Assembly (NCBI RefSeq): GCF_003966145.1
Contig: NZ_RXNR01000002.1
Location: 62,001-126,000 of the forward strand
DNA: 64,000 nt
Direction: 5' to 3'
Source of the DNA: Lysinibacillus telephonicus
GTDB taxonomy: Bacteria > Bacillota > Bacilli > Bacillales_A > Planococcaceae
The notes below the pieces were generated by a model, which saw only the letters and a program-made list of their open reading frames with translations, made no database searches and had not been told where the DNA came from. This document shows positions 34,759-43,240 of the stretch, one piece after another; within the stretch, counting starts at the first letter, position 1, and every line of letters begins with the position of its first letter. Both the position numbers and the translations under genes were made by a program.

Positions 34759-34926
34759 TTAGCTGCTAAAAAAGCTGCGAGAGCTGAAGAAACTTTTTGA
34801 GCTGCGTTTATAGCCTCTTTTATAATGCTTATGGCCATAATAATTATGTTTATGTGAATATTTTCTGCGGCTGCTTGAATAACGATGTCCTCCGCCTAAT
34901 AATCCCTTGATGATTTTATCGAACAT
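34759..34926 (-). CDS. 55-residue Ser/His/Arg/Lys-rich small protein upstream of the kinase
   Basis: ATG at 34926 preceded by a strong GGAGGAT site, with a TAA stop at 34759-34761 that is two bases before the kinase ATG. The protein begins MFDKIIKGLLGGGHRYSSS, continues with alternating His, Tyr, Lys and Arg, and ends SSKSFFSSRSFFSS. It is strongly basic, with clusters of serines at both ends, and has no membrane segment or known domain. Tight spacing suggests it is co-translated with the kinase; the serine clusters make it a candidate phosphorylation target. Its function is unknown; the coding call rests on the ribosome site, spacing and composition. Confidence 0.75.
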   Translation of the reverse strand: MFDKIIKGLLGGGHRYSSSRRKYSHKHNYYGHKHYKRGYKRSSKSFFSSRSFFSS

Positions 34927-35255
34927 AAGATCAATCCTCCATAATTTTTTTAAAGTCGTTGATATATAATTATACGAATAAATAACTGAGAAGTTTCATT
35001 TGTATTTGATATTTAAACAAACTGAAATGTACTGAAAATTGCCGGAAAGTAGACGCTCATTTTTAACAATTTTGTGTACTTTCTTTTTTGTTTTTTTAAG
35101 AGAATGCCCATGTACGGTGCTTTTAATTAAATCGGAATCGCTTGTGTAACTAGTACTAATAATAGAAAAGTACAAGTTTAATAGTAAAAGATGCGTTATA
35201 TGTGTTATAATTTCCATATATCCCGTTGATTGGAATTAACTGAAAGGAGATTGAG
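34927..35255. other. Divergent intergenic region between the small-protein/kinase pair and the SLH gene
   Basis: A 329-base AT-rich region. A TATAAT -10 candidate for the SLH gene lies at 35206-35211, and another on the minus strand at 34969-34974 for the small protein. A T-rich tract near 35085-35100 follows a weak GAAAGTA/TACTTTC pairing. A 73-codon minus-strand frame here lacks a ribosome site and looks random. I see no other gene. Confidence 0.5.
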
Positions 35256-36860
35256 ATGAAGAAAAGTAGAATTATTACAGGATTATTAGCGTTGCTTTTA
35301 GTTTTAGCGTTCCCTCTTCAAAAAGCTGATGCAGCATTAGCTTTTAAGGATGTTGGAGATGCATATTCAAAAGTTATTAATGAATTTGTTGATTTAGGAA
35401 TTGTTGGTGGTTATGAGGATCAAACATTCCGCCCAAATAACAACGTAACTCGTGGACAAGCTGCGACAATGTTAGCACGTGCTTTAAAGTTGGATACTAA
35501 CAAAGTTGATGCGGTTGAATATAAGGATATTGATAAAGATTACCCATCTTACAAGGAAATAGCTGCTGTTACAAATGCAGGTATTATGTCGGGAAATATT
35601 GGTAAGTTCGAACCGAATAAGCCTCTTACTCGTGTTCAAATGGCTACTATTTTAGCAAATGCATTTGATTTAAAAGGTAATGGTTCAGCATCCTTTAAAG
35701 ATGTACCAAAAGATCACTATGGATATGAAGCAATTGATGCATTATATGCAAACAACATTACAACAGGTTATGAAAATAAAACGTTTAAGCCTTCTAAACC
35801 ATTAACACGCGCTCACTTTGTAGTATTCCTATCAAGAGCGTTAGATGGTGGAGAGCAAGATTCGACTGAATCTGTTACTGAATTATTAAAAGAAGTTTAT
35901 GCTAATGAAGCAAACCTAAATACTTACGACTTTGAAGGTAGTATGAATTTAGGACTTCTTTTACCTGAAGTAGAAGACATGACACCAGAAGTACAAGCAA
36001 TCTTCGAAGTATTAAAAGATGTACAAATCGATATCTCAGGTGCATACCAAAAGGACCCAATGCAATTTGAGGCTAATATCGACCTTACTTTAAAAGGTGA
36101 TGTTCAAGCAACATTTAGTATACCAATGGTAATGACTGAAGAAAAAATGTGGATTAAACTTCCAGACTCTCCACTATTGCCTTTACCGGAAGAAGTTAAA
36201 GGGAAATTTATTGAGTATGATTTAGCAGAGATGGCTGAGATTTCAGGACAACCTCTTGAATCATTAGATATGGAAGTACAAACGAAACTAGGAATTGACA
36301 TAATTAACCTATTTGTTGATTTACTAGGAAAAGATTTTTATAAAGAAATAGATTTAAGTACGGTAACGATTCCAGAAGGTGTTGATGCGAATAAAGTTAT
36401 TAAATTCGAATTAACAAATGAATCATTAAAACCGTTTATAGAAATCGTGTTCAACGATATGCTTCCTCAATTATTAGAACTAGTTGATAACCCAGAGTAT
36501 GCAAAGGCTTTAGGGCTAACTGCTGAAGATATCGCTTTAGCGAAAGAATCATTAGCAAGTGGAGAAATAAATATTGATGAAGTAGTTTCAGAGATTAATA
36601 AATTTTTGAAAATTAATCAATTAGATGAGTTGATTGTGATAAGCCAAGACAACTATATTAGCTATGATGCTGGAACGGTTGATATTACAGTAACTGTTGA
36701 GGAAGAAGCTTTTGGCTTTAAATTGACATATGATCAATCGAAAACGAATGTAAATGGAAATATCAAGTTTACAATTGGAATTCCAAAAGGGGATAATGTC
36801 ATTCCTTTCGAACAACTTTTGGAATTAGAAGAAGAAGCTTTAGCAGAGGATAGTTTATAA
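35256..36860 (+). CDS. S-layer homology (SLH) domain surface protein
   Basis: A 534-residue secreted protein. It has a Sec signal peptide (MKKSRIITGLLALLLVLAFP, cleavage around ADA-A), then three SLH repeats at about 28-75, 88-135 and 147-195 (each FKDV or YKDI, then GYEDQTFRPN-type and PLTRxQxATxLARA-type motifs), which anchor proteins to pyruvylated secondary wall polymer. The remaining 330 residues are acidic and predicted soluble, of unknown role; they resemble lipoprotein-like beta-rich domains found in Bacillales surface proteins. AAAGGAG precedes the ATG and a strong terminator follows. Confidence 0.93.
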   Translation: MKKSRIITGLLALLLVLAFPLQKADAALAFKDVGDAYSKVINEFVDLGIVGGYEDQTFRPNNNVTRGQAATMLARALKLDTNKVDAVEYKDIDKDYPSYKEIAAVTNAGIMSGNIGKFEPNKPLTRVQMATILANAFDLKGNGSASFKDVPKDHYGYEAIDALYANNITTGYENKTFKPSKPLTRAHFVVFLSRALDGGEQDSTESVTELLKEVYANEANLNTYDFEGSMNLGLLLPEVEDMTPEVQAIFEVLKDVQIDISGAYQKDPMQFEANIDLTLKGDVQATFSIPMVMTEEKMWIKLPDSPLLPLPEEVKGKFIEYDLAEMAEISGQPLESLDMEVQTKLGIDIINLFVDLLGKDFYKEIDLSTVTIPEGVDANKVIKFELTNESLKPFIEIVFNDMLPQLLELVDNPEYAKALGLTAEDIALAKESLASGEINIDEVVSEINKFLKINQLDELIVISQDNYISYDAGTVDITVTVEEEAFGFKLTYDQSKTNVNGNIKFTIGIPKGDNVIPFEQLLELEEEALAEDSL

Positions 36861-36922
36861 AAAAACGTCTCTATGGCGGAAACCCCTTAGTAATTATAAT
36901 TTGAGGGTAACCCATGACTAAG

Positions 36923-36961
36923 AAAAGTAGCATTAGAAAATAAATCTAATGCTACTTTTTT
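36923..36961 (+). terminator. Terminator after the SLH gene
   Basis: Perfect 15-bp stem AAAAGTAGCATTAGA (36923-36937) with 36945-36959, followed by further T residues. Confidence 0.93.
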
Positions 36962-37098
36962 GGTATAAAAACAAAAGGAAGAGTATTAGCAAAAATTAAG
37001 TTTAAAAGGTAATCTTTATCAACCCATTTCCAATTTTTCCTTAGTTGTATATTTTCAAAAACATTGCTAGCTAAATTAAAATCAAAATCAATTAATAT

Positions 37099-37147
37099 AA
37101 AAAGCCAAGCAACTCACGAGTAAAATTGCGTGAATGCTAGGCTTTTT
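37099..37147 (-). terminator. Terminator of the symporter operon
   Basis: AAAAAGCCAAGC pairs with GCTAGGCTTTTT (one mismatch), and CACG with CGTG further in. The T run on the minus strand ends just after the symporter stop codon. A/T runs on both ends make it usable in both directions. Confidence 0.85.
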
Positions 37148-37150
37148 ATT

Positions 37151-38803
37151 TTAATCTTCCATAAATACTTCGCCGTTTTTATATGTCATTTGTTCTGGAT
37201 AACGGAGATTGATAACGGCATCTTGAATTTCCTGTGATGGTGGCTTAGTTGCAAGTGAAACGATGATATTTGCTGCAAATGCTGCTGCTGCACCAAATAC
37301 ACCCGCACCAGTATCAATAATTCCTAAGATTGTAAATCCACCATATTTTGCTGCAAAGATATATGCTAAGGTTACTGCTAAACCAACAAGTAGACCTGCG
37401 ATTAATCCTTTTGAATTCGAACGCTTCCACCATACCCCCAGTACAAGTGCTGGGAAGAAGGTACCTGTTGCAAGAGCGAACGCCCAAGCAACAATTTGTG
37501 TAATAGCACCTGGAGGATTTAAAGCGACAATACCTGCTAAAAGTGTTGCAACAACAATAGTAATACGTCCAACAGTTAAACGTTGCTTATCCGTTGCAGT
37601 TGGTTTTAAAATACGATAGTAAATATCGTGGGCAAATGCAGATGAAATCGCAATTAACAATCCACCTGCAGTTGATAGTGCAGCAGCCATCGCACCAGCT
37701 GCTACCAGACCGATTACAAAGATACCTAAGTTTGCAATCTCAGGAGTTGCCATTACGACAATATCGTTGGCGATGATTAATTCATTCCATTGTAGAATAC
37801 CATCACCACTTGTGTCCGCAACTTGTAGCAATCCAGTGTCAACCCATGTTTTTGTCCATGCAGGAAGCTCAGCTATTTTACTTCCTGCCACTTGAGTCAT
37901 TAGAATGAAACGAGAGAATGCTGCATAAGCCGGTGCAGAAAAGTATAGTAATCCAATAAATAATAGCGCCCAAGCACCCGACCAACGAGCGGCCTTCATT
38001 GTTGATACTGTATAGAAACGAGCAATAACGTGGGGAAGTCCAGCTGTACCAGCCATCAAAGTAAACATAAGAGCAAGGAACTGCCATTTTGTGCCCTTTT
38101 CAAATGGAGCGAAATATTCGGATAGTCCAAGTTGTTTATCAAGCTCACCCAACTCACTAACGATGTTTCCATATGTTAGCCAAGGAAGGGGATTTCCCGT
38201 AATTTGAAGCGACATGAAAATAACTGGAACAAGGTATGCAATAATTAAAACTAAATATTGTGCCACCTGTGTCCATGTAATCCCTTTCATTCCTCCGAAT
38301 GCTGCATAAATAGCGATTAAAACTACCCCAATCATCGTACCAAGCTTCGCATCAATTTCGAATAGACGACCAATAACTACGCCTGAACCAGATAATTGGC
38401 CAATTGAATAAGTGAAGCTAATAATCATCGTACAAATTGCGGCAATGATAAGAGCTGTATTACTTTTAAAGCGATCTCCAATAAATTCTGGAACTGTATA
38501 ACAACCAGATTTTCGCAATTGTGGTGCAAGCAAGAATGTTAATAGTAAATAACCACCAGTCCACCCCATAATATAAGCTAGCCCATCGTAGCCGAGCATC
38601 ATTATCGTACCGGCCATACCGATAAAGGAAGCGGCACTCATCCAGTCTGCCCCAATAGCCATCCCATTCCAAATAGGAGGTACACCTCGACCAGCAACAT
38701 AGAAATCTGAAGTTTCCTTTGCTTTATTATAAACTGCTATAAAAATGTACAAAGCAAATGTTGCTAAAATAATCGCCAACGAAACAATAAATTGTGAATC
38801 CAA
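37151..38803 (-). CDS. Sodium:solute symporter (SSS family, acetate/ActP-like, VC_2705 type)
   Basis: A 550-residue membrane protein with about 13 transmembrane segments. Signature pieces are DFYVAGRGVPPIWNGMAIGADWMSAASFIG, PEFIGDRFKS, FGGMKGITWTQVAQYLVL and AAGAMAAALSTAGGLLIAISSAFAHD, the last being the conserved sodium-site helix of SSS carriers. An extracellular-type loop contains DTSGDGILQWNEL, an EF-hand-like calcium loop. The DUF4212 gene immediately upstream is the small partner subunit typical of this subgroup. Cargo is probably a short carboxylate, but this is not proven by sequence. Confidence 0.9.
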   Translation of the reverse strand: MDSQFIVSLAIILATFALYIFIAVYNKAKETSDFYVAGRGVPPIWNGMAIGADWMSAASFIGMAGTIMMLGYDGLAYIMGWTGGYLLLTFLLAPQLRKSGCYTVPEFIGDRFKSNTALIIAAICTMIISFTYSIGQLSGSGVVIGRLFEIDAKLGTMIGVVLIAIYAAFGGMKGITWTQVAQYLVLIIAYLVPVIFMSLQITGNPLPWLTYGNIVSELGELDKQLGLSEYFAPFEKGTKWQFLALMFTLMAGTAGLPHVIARFYTVSTMKAARWSGAWALLFIGLLYFSAPAYAAFSRFILMTQVAGSKIAELPAWTKTWVDTGLLQVADTSGDGILQWNELIIANDIVVMATPEIANLGIFVIGLVAAGAMAAALSTAGGLLIAISSAFAHDIYYRILKPTATDKQRLTVGRITIVVATLLAGIVALNPPGAITQIVAWAFALATGTFFPALVLGVWWKRSNSKGLIAGLLVGLAVTLAYIFAAKYGGFTILGIIDTGAGVFGAAAAFAANIIVSLATKPPSQEIQDAVINLRYPEQMTYKNGEVFMED

Positions 38804-38833
38804 TAACTATCCCCCTTTTAATTCAAAATGTCT

Positions 38834-39139
38834 TTAGTGCTCAGAGACACTTGTTTTACCTATTTCTTCATTTCTTTTTTCATCAATGCCATACTTTTTA
38901 TCAATTTTATCTCCTACAATTGCATTAACAAACAGCAGTATTATGAAAACTGCTAAAGCCCCCTGTGCACCCATATAATAATGGAATGGGAATCCATTAA
39001 AATATACATCACTTAATGGCTCCGCGATTAAGACAACTCCATAAGAAACAAGCGCCCAAATTATAAAATAAATAATCATATACGTATTTTTCTCACGGAA
39101 ATATGCATCTGCTTTACTTTTATCAATTTTTCTCACCAT
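38834..39139 (-). CDS. DUF4212 small subunit of the sodium:solute symporter
   Basis: A 101-residue protein with two transmembrane helices (YMIIYFIIWALVSYGVVLIA and the GAQGALAVFIILLFVNAIVG stretch) and charged termini. It has the DUF4212 pattern with YFREKNTYMI at the start and FNGFPFHYYMGAQGAL in the loop. It lies 30 bases upstream of the symporter gene on the same strand and is almost always paired with VC_2705-type symporters, where it is thought to be an accessory subunit. Confidence 0.9.
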   Translation of the reverse strand: MVRKIDKSKADAYFREKNTYMIIYFIIWALVSYGVVLIAEPLSDVYFNGFPFHYYMGAQGALAVFIILLFVNAIVGDKIDKKYGIDEKRNEEIGKTSVSEH

Positions 39140-39385
39140 ATCACCCCTAGTTCATAAATTCCTCAATCTTTAACGATAGGATGTCGGTTAACAGAAAGTT
39201 AAAATATCGTGGTCACTTTCACTCCTTTTTGTTTAAAAATTTATATTTTTGCCTTGTCTTTAAGTAAAGGACAAAGAAAAAAATAAGTATCTGATTTAAT
39301 TGCATTTTAAAAGACTTAGGGAGGTTGCCTCTAGAAGTAAGAGATAGGTTTTAAAAGATTTTTTGTATGTTTTTTTAGGGGAAAG

Positions 39386-39568
39386 CTACTGAAGACTAAA
39401 AATAAATTTTACTGTATCTAGAAGTGGTGCAGGGACCAGTATGATTTCAACTATCATAAAGAGCACAATTGCTAATACAGGAACTAGTAATAACCCAAAT
39501 CGTTTTTTTCTTAATGCGGCAAATAAACAGATTACTACTAATAAAAGAAATATATAAAATATCTCCAT
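39386..39568 (-). CDS. Small hydrophobic membrane protein (60 residues)
   Basis: A 60-residue frame with two strong hydrophobic stretches (IFYIFLLLVVICLFAAL and FGLLLVPVLAIVLFMIVEI) split by a basic turn RKKR, giving a two-helix hairpin topology. AAGGGAGG is present but only two bases before the ATG, unusually close, so the call is tentative. I do not recognise a family. It stands alone between the symporter operon and an uncharacterised gene. Confidence 0.5.
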   Translation of the reverse strand: MEIFYIFLLLVVICLFAALRKKRFGLLLVPVLAIVLFMIVEIILVPAPLLDTVKFIFSLQ

Positions 39569-39886
39569 TACCTCCCTTGTCTGGAATCGTATTTTTTATT
39601 TAAAAACTTATGTGAAAAATCGTCTCAATATTATCGAATTTGGAATAAAAAATTAAGGTTAAAGGTAAAAAAATAATATTGCTTTTTGTTAATTGCATGA
39701 AAAGAGTCTCTATTGTACTCGTTTATTTTAGGACTTTCATAATTGAAATTTTTTTAATGGCCTTTTTTAGGAGAGATTTAGGGATGTTTATGTTGCAGCC
39801 AGAGGTACAATGATTTGAAGAATATATTAGGAAAGGGCTGTCCAGAAACTCTTATTTCTTAACAACCCCGATGTATGTTGGAAAAT
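39569..39886. other. Intergenic region with a degenerate hairpin repeat
   Basis: A 318-base AT-rich region. The only structure I can see is the copy of the GGGCTGTCCAGAAA-type hairpin at 39835-39869, close to the 3' end of the next leftward gene. No supported gene. Confidence 0.5.
39835..39869. repeat. Dispersed hairpin repeat, copy A (degenerate)
   Basis: GGGCTGTCCAGAAA (39835-39848) faces TTTCTTAACAACCCC (39855-39869). The arms are related to, but less well paired than, copies at 42433-42467 and 43241-43276. Each of the three sits just beyond the stop codon of a gene. Confidence 0.6.
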
Positions 39887-40588
39887 TTATATAATATATT
39901 CTAAGAAATATTCAGCCATTTGTACCTTAGACAGTTGCAGCTTTCGCATAAGTGCAACACAGCTTGATAAAATAATATCCAAGCCTTCAGATTGTTCAAA
40001 TTGGACCCCATAATTAGATTGTAGTAATTCGGCGAATTCCCATTTCGCAACTGAATTACGATTTTCCCCACGGTAATAGCTATCCATTTCTTTATAAAGG
40101 TCTTCAAAAAAATGCTCGAAAAGTTCACTTCTTTTTAATAAGTATTGATAATTGCTATTATTCTTCGGTACCTTCGGAGCATAAATATCTTTTGATACAA
40201 TTTGAATAATCTCTTCAGCATTTATATACTCACAGGATGTTTCATCAATTTCCCAAATAGCAGATTGAAATAATGGATGGGACTCTATAGGTATAACATT
40301 GTCTAAGTTTTTTCGATTGAATTTTTTTAATTTAATAGCTTCTTCCGTTACATAAAGTACTTCGTAATAAAACGTTGTATTAGGATTCCACTTATTAAAT
40401 TCTTCTAAGATTGCGTAGCTTTCCCCAAAAAGCACTTCCGTTTGCAAAAAGGTAGGCATAAAATCGTGGTAAGTAGAACCTTCAATTAAGTGGCCGTAAT
40501 ACTTTAAATATACACTTTGAACATCTTTTTTTCCGGCATTCACAAGGCAAAGACTATATTTTTCTTTCGGAATGACGAATTTGAGCAA
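39887..40588 (-). CDS. Uncharacterised protein (233 residues)
   Basis: A complete frame with normal codon use for the region, no signal peptide and no membrane segment. The sequence opens MLKFVIPKEKYSLCLVNAG and contains aromatic- and acidic-rich stretches (FYYEVLYVTEEA, FEHFFEDLYKEMDSYYRGEN). I do not recognise any domain. It is monocistronic with a hairpin repeat at its 3' end. The upstream sequence has GAAGGGGTTG before the start, a reasonable ribosome site. Confidence 0.7.
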   Translation of the reverse strand: MLKFVIPKEKYSLCLVNAGKKDVQSVYLKYYGHLIEGSTYHDFMPTFLQTEVLFGESYAILEEFNKWNPNTTFYYEVLYVTEEAIKLKKFNRKNLDNVIPIESHPLFQSAIWEIDETSCEYINAEEIIQIVSKDIYAPKVPKNNSNYQYLLKRSELFEHFFEDLYKEMDSYYRGENRNSVAKWEFAELLQSNYGVQFEQSEGLDIILSSCVALMRKLQLSKVQMAEYFLEYII

Positions 40589-40812
40589 ATGAAGTCAACC
40601 CCTTCTAAGTTGTTAAATCAATGGGATATTAACAATTAATTAGTATCAAAAGAAACGGTCGTTTAAACATATTCATGAAATTGGATAATATTCATAAAGG
40701 TGTATTCAGAAAAAAATGCACAATATTTTTCGAACTAGGGATAAATAAACTATACGGGCTTTTCTTTTCTACATAAATTGAGGGTAGTTTATTTAGAGAG
40801 GAGGAATGTGTT

Positions 40813-41247
40813 TTGTATCCTTTTAATTTTGATGATGACTTTTTAGTTCAATTTGATGGTAATCAGCCTAGTTTCCCAGGTGGAGGGTTCCCACAGCCAC
40901 CACCATTCGGGGGAGGAGGGCAGCCTAGTTTTCCAGGAGGAGGGTTCCCGTCGCCGCCATTTGGGGGAGGAGGACAGCTTCAGGCGCCAACTGCTCCACC
41001 GCCAAGTTTTACGCCGCAAATGTCTACATTCCAACAACAAGAGTTCACACGTAGAGGTGGAGTAGGTGGAATAAGACGTTGTATGTTCCGTAATACGTTT
41101 ATTTGGCTGAGAAATGGCAACAGTTTCTGGTTCTTCCCAATGTTTATATTCAGAAACCAAATTATTGGCTTCCGTTGGAGAGGAACGAGAGGCTGGGTAT
41201 ATGACTCCATTAACCGAAATAATATTTTATTCTTCCAATGCTACTAA
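40813..41247 (+). CDS. Gly/Pro-rich repeat protein with aromatic C-terminus
   Basis: A 144-residue protein. The N-terminal half holds two tandem copies of QPSFPGGGFP followed by a PPFGGGG block, then a Pro-rich spacer. The C-terminal 60 residues are compact and rich in Arg, Trp and Phe (RRCMFRNTFIWLRNG, IIGFRWRGTRGWVYDS) and end in a Cys (FFQCY). GAGAGGAGG precedes a TTG start at 40813; the nearer ATG is out of frame. There is no signal peptide. Small proteins with this kind of C-terminus occur in Bacillales, but I cannot name a function; a spore or surface role is only a guess. Confidence 0.75.
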   Translation: MYPFNFDDDFLVQFDGNQPSFPGGGFPQPPPFGGGGQPSFPGGGFPSPPFGGGGQLQAPTAPPPSFTPQMSTFQQQEFTRRGGVGGIRRCMFRNTFIWLRNGNSFWFFPMFIFRNQIIGFRWRGTRGWVYDSINRNNILFFQCY

Positions 41248-41298
41248 AACTTAAATAGAATAATCCCTTCACACCTTCTAAAAATTGATTATTATACA

Positions 41299-41335
41299 AA
41301 AAAGTGAGAAGCAGTTTTTGCTCTCACTTTTATTT
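41299..41335 (+). terminator. Terminator after the Gly/Pro-rich gene
   Basis: AAAGTGAGA (41301-41309) pairs with TCTCACTTT (41322-41330), extended by a GCA/TGC inner pairing, followed by a T-rich stretch. Confidence 0.85.
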
Positions 41336-41414
41336 TGCCCCCATACTTAAAATAGACTTTTTTGTTCTACTACTCTTTAATTAAGAATATGAGGTATTAG
41401 GAGGGGGAATGTTC

Positions 41415-41900
41415 ATGTTAGAAAAAAATTCAAAGATACGCGAAGAGATTTGGGATAGCGTAAAGGGACTATCAGATGAGCAATTAAATAAAGTGGTTGT
41501 GGAAGGTCAATGGTCAATTGCTCAGGTATTGGAACATCTAAGGCTGATGGAGGAAAATGCAGTTCGAGGTATACGTGAAGTACTTTCAAAAGACGAATAC
41601 AATCCAACTGATCCAAAACCAATGCATTTAATTGCAGATAGAACGATAAAACGAGATGCACCAGATTATTTAATACCTTCTAATGAATTCCAAACATTAG
41701 AGGAGTTGAGAGCAAAACTTGCAAGTTCTAGAGAAGCCTTAGAGAATAGTATTCAAGGAGTTAGCGAAGAGGATTTAAATAATAAATCATTTCCTCACCG
41801 TCGCTTTGGTCTACTATCGGTAACTCAATGGATTAGTTTACTTGGATTTCATGAACAACGTCACATAGGACAAATTGAAGAGATTAAACAATCGCTTTAG
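41415..41900 (+). CDS. DinB superfamily protein (first of a tandem pair)
   Basis: A 161-residue four-helix-bundle protein of the DinB/DUF664 type. The expected metal-ligand positions are present: His in QWSIAQVLEHLRLMEE and two His in the C-terminal GFHEQRHIGQIEEI. I chose the ATG at 41415 because GGAGGGGG lies about seven bases before it; the ATG at 41409 is too close. Family members are often bacillithiol-dependent transferases or stress proteins, but specific activity is unknown. A paralogous gene follows directly. Confidence 0.87.
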   Translation: MLEKNSKIREEIWDSVKGLSDEQLNKVVVEGQWSIAQVLEHLRLMEENAVRGIREVLSKDEYNPTDPKPMHLIADRTIKRDAPDYLIPSNEFQTLEELRAKLASSREALENSIQGVSEEDLNNKSFPHRRFGLLSVTQWISLLGFHEQRHIGQIEEIKQSL

Positions 41901-41934
41901 TAAATAATAATTGCTACGATGGTGGTGTAATATA

Positions 41935-42423
41935 TTGAAAAACAATATAAAAGTGCGTGAACAGATTTGGCAATGCGTAAGTGAAATATCTGATAGTCAA
42001 TTGAATAAAGTTGTTGAAGAGGGACAATGGTCAATAGCACAAGTGCTTGAACATCTTTACTTAATAGAGAAGCTGGCTGTTGAAGGGATTCAGGAAGCTC
42101 TGGCAAGTAGTGAAGCAAATCCGGTAAAATTGCGAAGAATTCATCTTGCAGCAGATCGCTCCCATAAAGTACAAGCTCCTGAAATGTTGAGGCCATCAGC
42201 TGAATATCAAACTCTCAAACAATTAAAAAATAAATTGGATAACTCGAGAGAAACTTTACTTAAATGTATAGAGGGAGTTAGTGTAGAAACATTAGATGAA
42301 AAATCGATGCCGCACCCAGTTTATGGGGCACTGTCACTAAGTCAATGGATTTCATTTATTGGTTATCACGAACAACGTCATCTAGGGCAAATTGAGGATA
42401 TTAAAGAATTATTGGTTTTGTAA
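41935..42423 (+). CDS. DinB superfamily protein (second of a tandem pair)
   Basis: A 162-residue paralogue of the preceding gene, with the same ligands (QWSIAQVLEHLYLIEK, YHEQRHLGQIEDI) and near-colinear sequence, so the pair arose by tandem duplication and then diverged. The start is TTG at 41935, preceded by GGTGGTG at 41921-41927; its N-terminus LKNNIKVREQIWQ aligns with MLEKNSKIREEIW of the first copy, which rules out the longer upstream frame. A hairpin repeat with terminator character follows the stop. Confidence 0.86.
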   Translation: MKNNIKVREQIWQCVSEISDSQLNKVVEEGQWSIAQVLEHLYLIEKLAVEGIQEALASSEANPVKLRRIHLAADRSHKVQAPEMLRPSAEYQTLKQLKNKLDNSRETLLKCIEGVSVETLDEKSMPHPVYGALSLSQWISFIGYHEQRHLGQIEDIKELLVL

Positions 42424-42432
42424 TGAGTAAGA

Positions 42433-42467
42433 GGGGGTGTTCAGAAAGAAATTTCTGAACAGCCCCC
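42433..42467 (+). repeat. Dispersed hairpin repeat, copy B (terminator-like)
   Basis: GGGGGTGTTCAGAAA (42433-42447) pairs with TTTCTGAACAGCCCCC (42452-42467) with one bulged base and a tight loop, 10 bases after the second DinB stop codon. There is only a weak T run behind it. Confidence 0.75.
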
Positions 42468-42658
42468 TACTTTGTTTATATAGTAGTTGTTGGAATCAAA
42501 GTAAGAGAAAAGCGCAGATTGCTATTTTATATTGGATAATTTTAATTATTTACTGATAATGAGTCAAATATGTATACTTTGAAAAAAGGGACGAGTACAA
42601 TTCACAATTTGTGGGTAAAAAATAAAAAGACAATATTTTATCTAGAGAGGCGTATAAC

Positions 42659-43204
42659 ATGCTTAATATTTTATTAATTTTATTATTACAACTCGTATAT
42701 GTACCGCTATTAACTTTAAGAACAATTTTTTTAGTAAAAAATTTAACAGTTTTTGCAGCTATTTTCGGAATATTGGAAATGCTTATTTATGTATTTGGTT
42801 TATCGCTTGTCTTCAATGGTGACCAAAGCTTGCTCGCGATGGTCGTATATGCTGTTGGATTTGGTATTGGAATGTTTTTAGGAACAAAAATCGAAAACAA
42901 ATTGGCAATAGGCTATGTCTATGTAACCATCAATACGCAAAATAAAAACCAAGAGCTTATTGATACATTAAGAACACAGGGTTTTGCTATTACAACATAT
43001 GTCGGTGAAGGGCGCGATAGTGACCGCTATAAGTATGAGATTTTGGCAAAACGAAATCGAGAGCAGGAGCTATTCAAACTCGTAGAATCCATTGAACCAA
43101 AAGCATTCATTATTTCGTATGAACCAAAATCTTTTAAAGGCGGCTTCTTGGTAGACCGAATGAAGAAACAAGCGAAATTATTAAAAAATCCATTCGGCAA
43201 ATAA
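42659..43204 (+). CDS. UPF0316 / DUF2179 membrane protein (YebE-like)
   Basis: A 181-residue protein with three transmembrane helices at the N-terminus (LLILLLQLVYVPLLTLRTIF; FAAIFGILEMLIYVFGLSLVF; LLAMVVYAVGFGIGMFLGTKIE) and a cytoplasmic DUF2179 domain (VYVTINTQNKNQELIDTLR, GFAITTYVGEGRDSDRY, FIISYEPKSFKGGF). It matches UPF0316 proteins such as B. subtilis YebE in length and layout. The DUF2179 fold is shared with YitT-type proteins; the function is not established. GAGAGG precedes the ATG. Confidence 0.9.
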   Translation: MLNILLILLLQLVYVPLLTLRTIFLVKNLTVFAAIFGILEMLIYVFGLSLVFNGDQSLLAMVVYAVGFGIGMFLGTKIENKLAIGYVYVTINTQNKNQELIDTLRTQGFAITTYVGEGRDSDRYKYEILAKRNREQELFKLVESIEPKAFIISYEPKSFKGGFLVDRMKKQAKLLKNPFGK

Positions 43205-43240
43205 TAAAAATGTAAAATTCATAGTCTTTAAATTAGAAAA

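Noticed and set aside
34996-35217. 73-codon minus-strand frame between the small protein and the SLH gene
   Set aside because: No ribosome binding site, overlaps the SLH promoter region, composition looks random.
36870-36920. GGAAACCCC...GGGTAACCC segment after the SLH gene, looked like a riboswitch fragment
   Set aside because: I could not match it to any known riboswitch on either strand, and no gene follows it in a suitable orientation.
39790-39830. Short ATG frame after GGAGAG upstream of hairpin copy A
   Set aside because: Only nine codons long with no sign of conservation or coupling.
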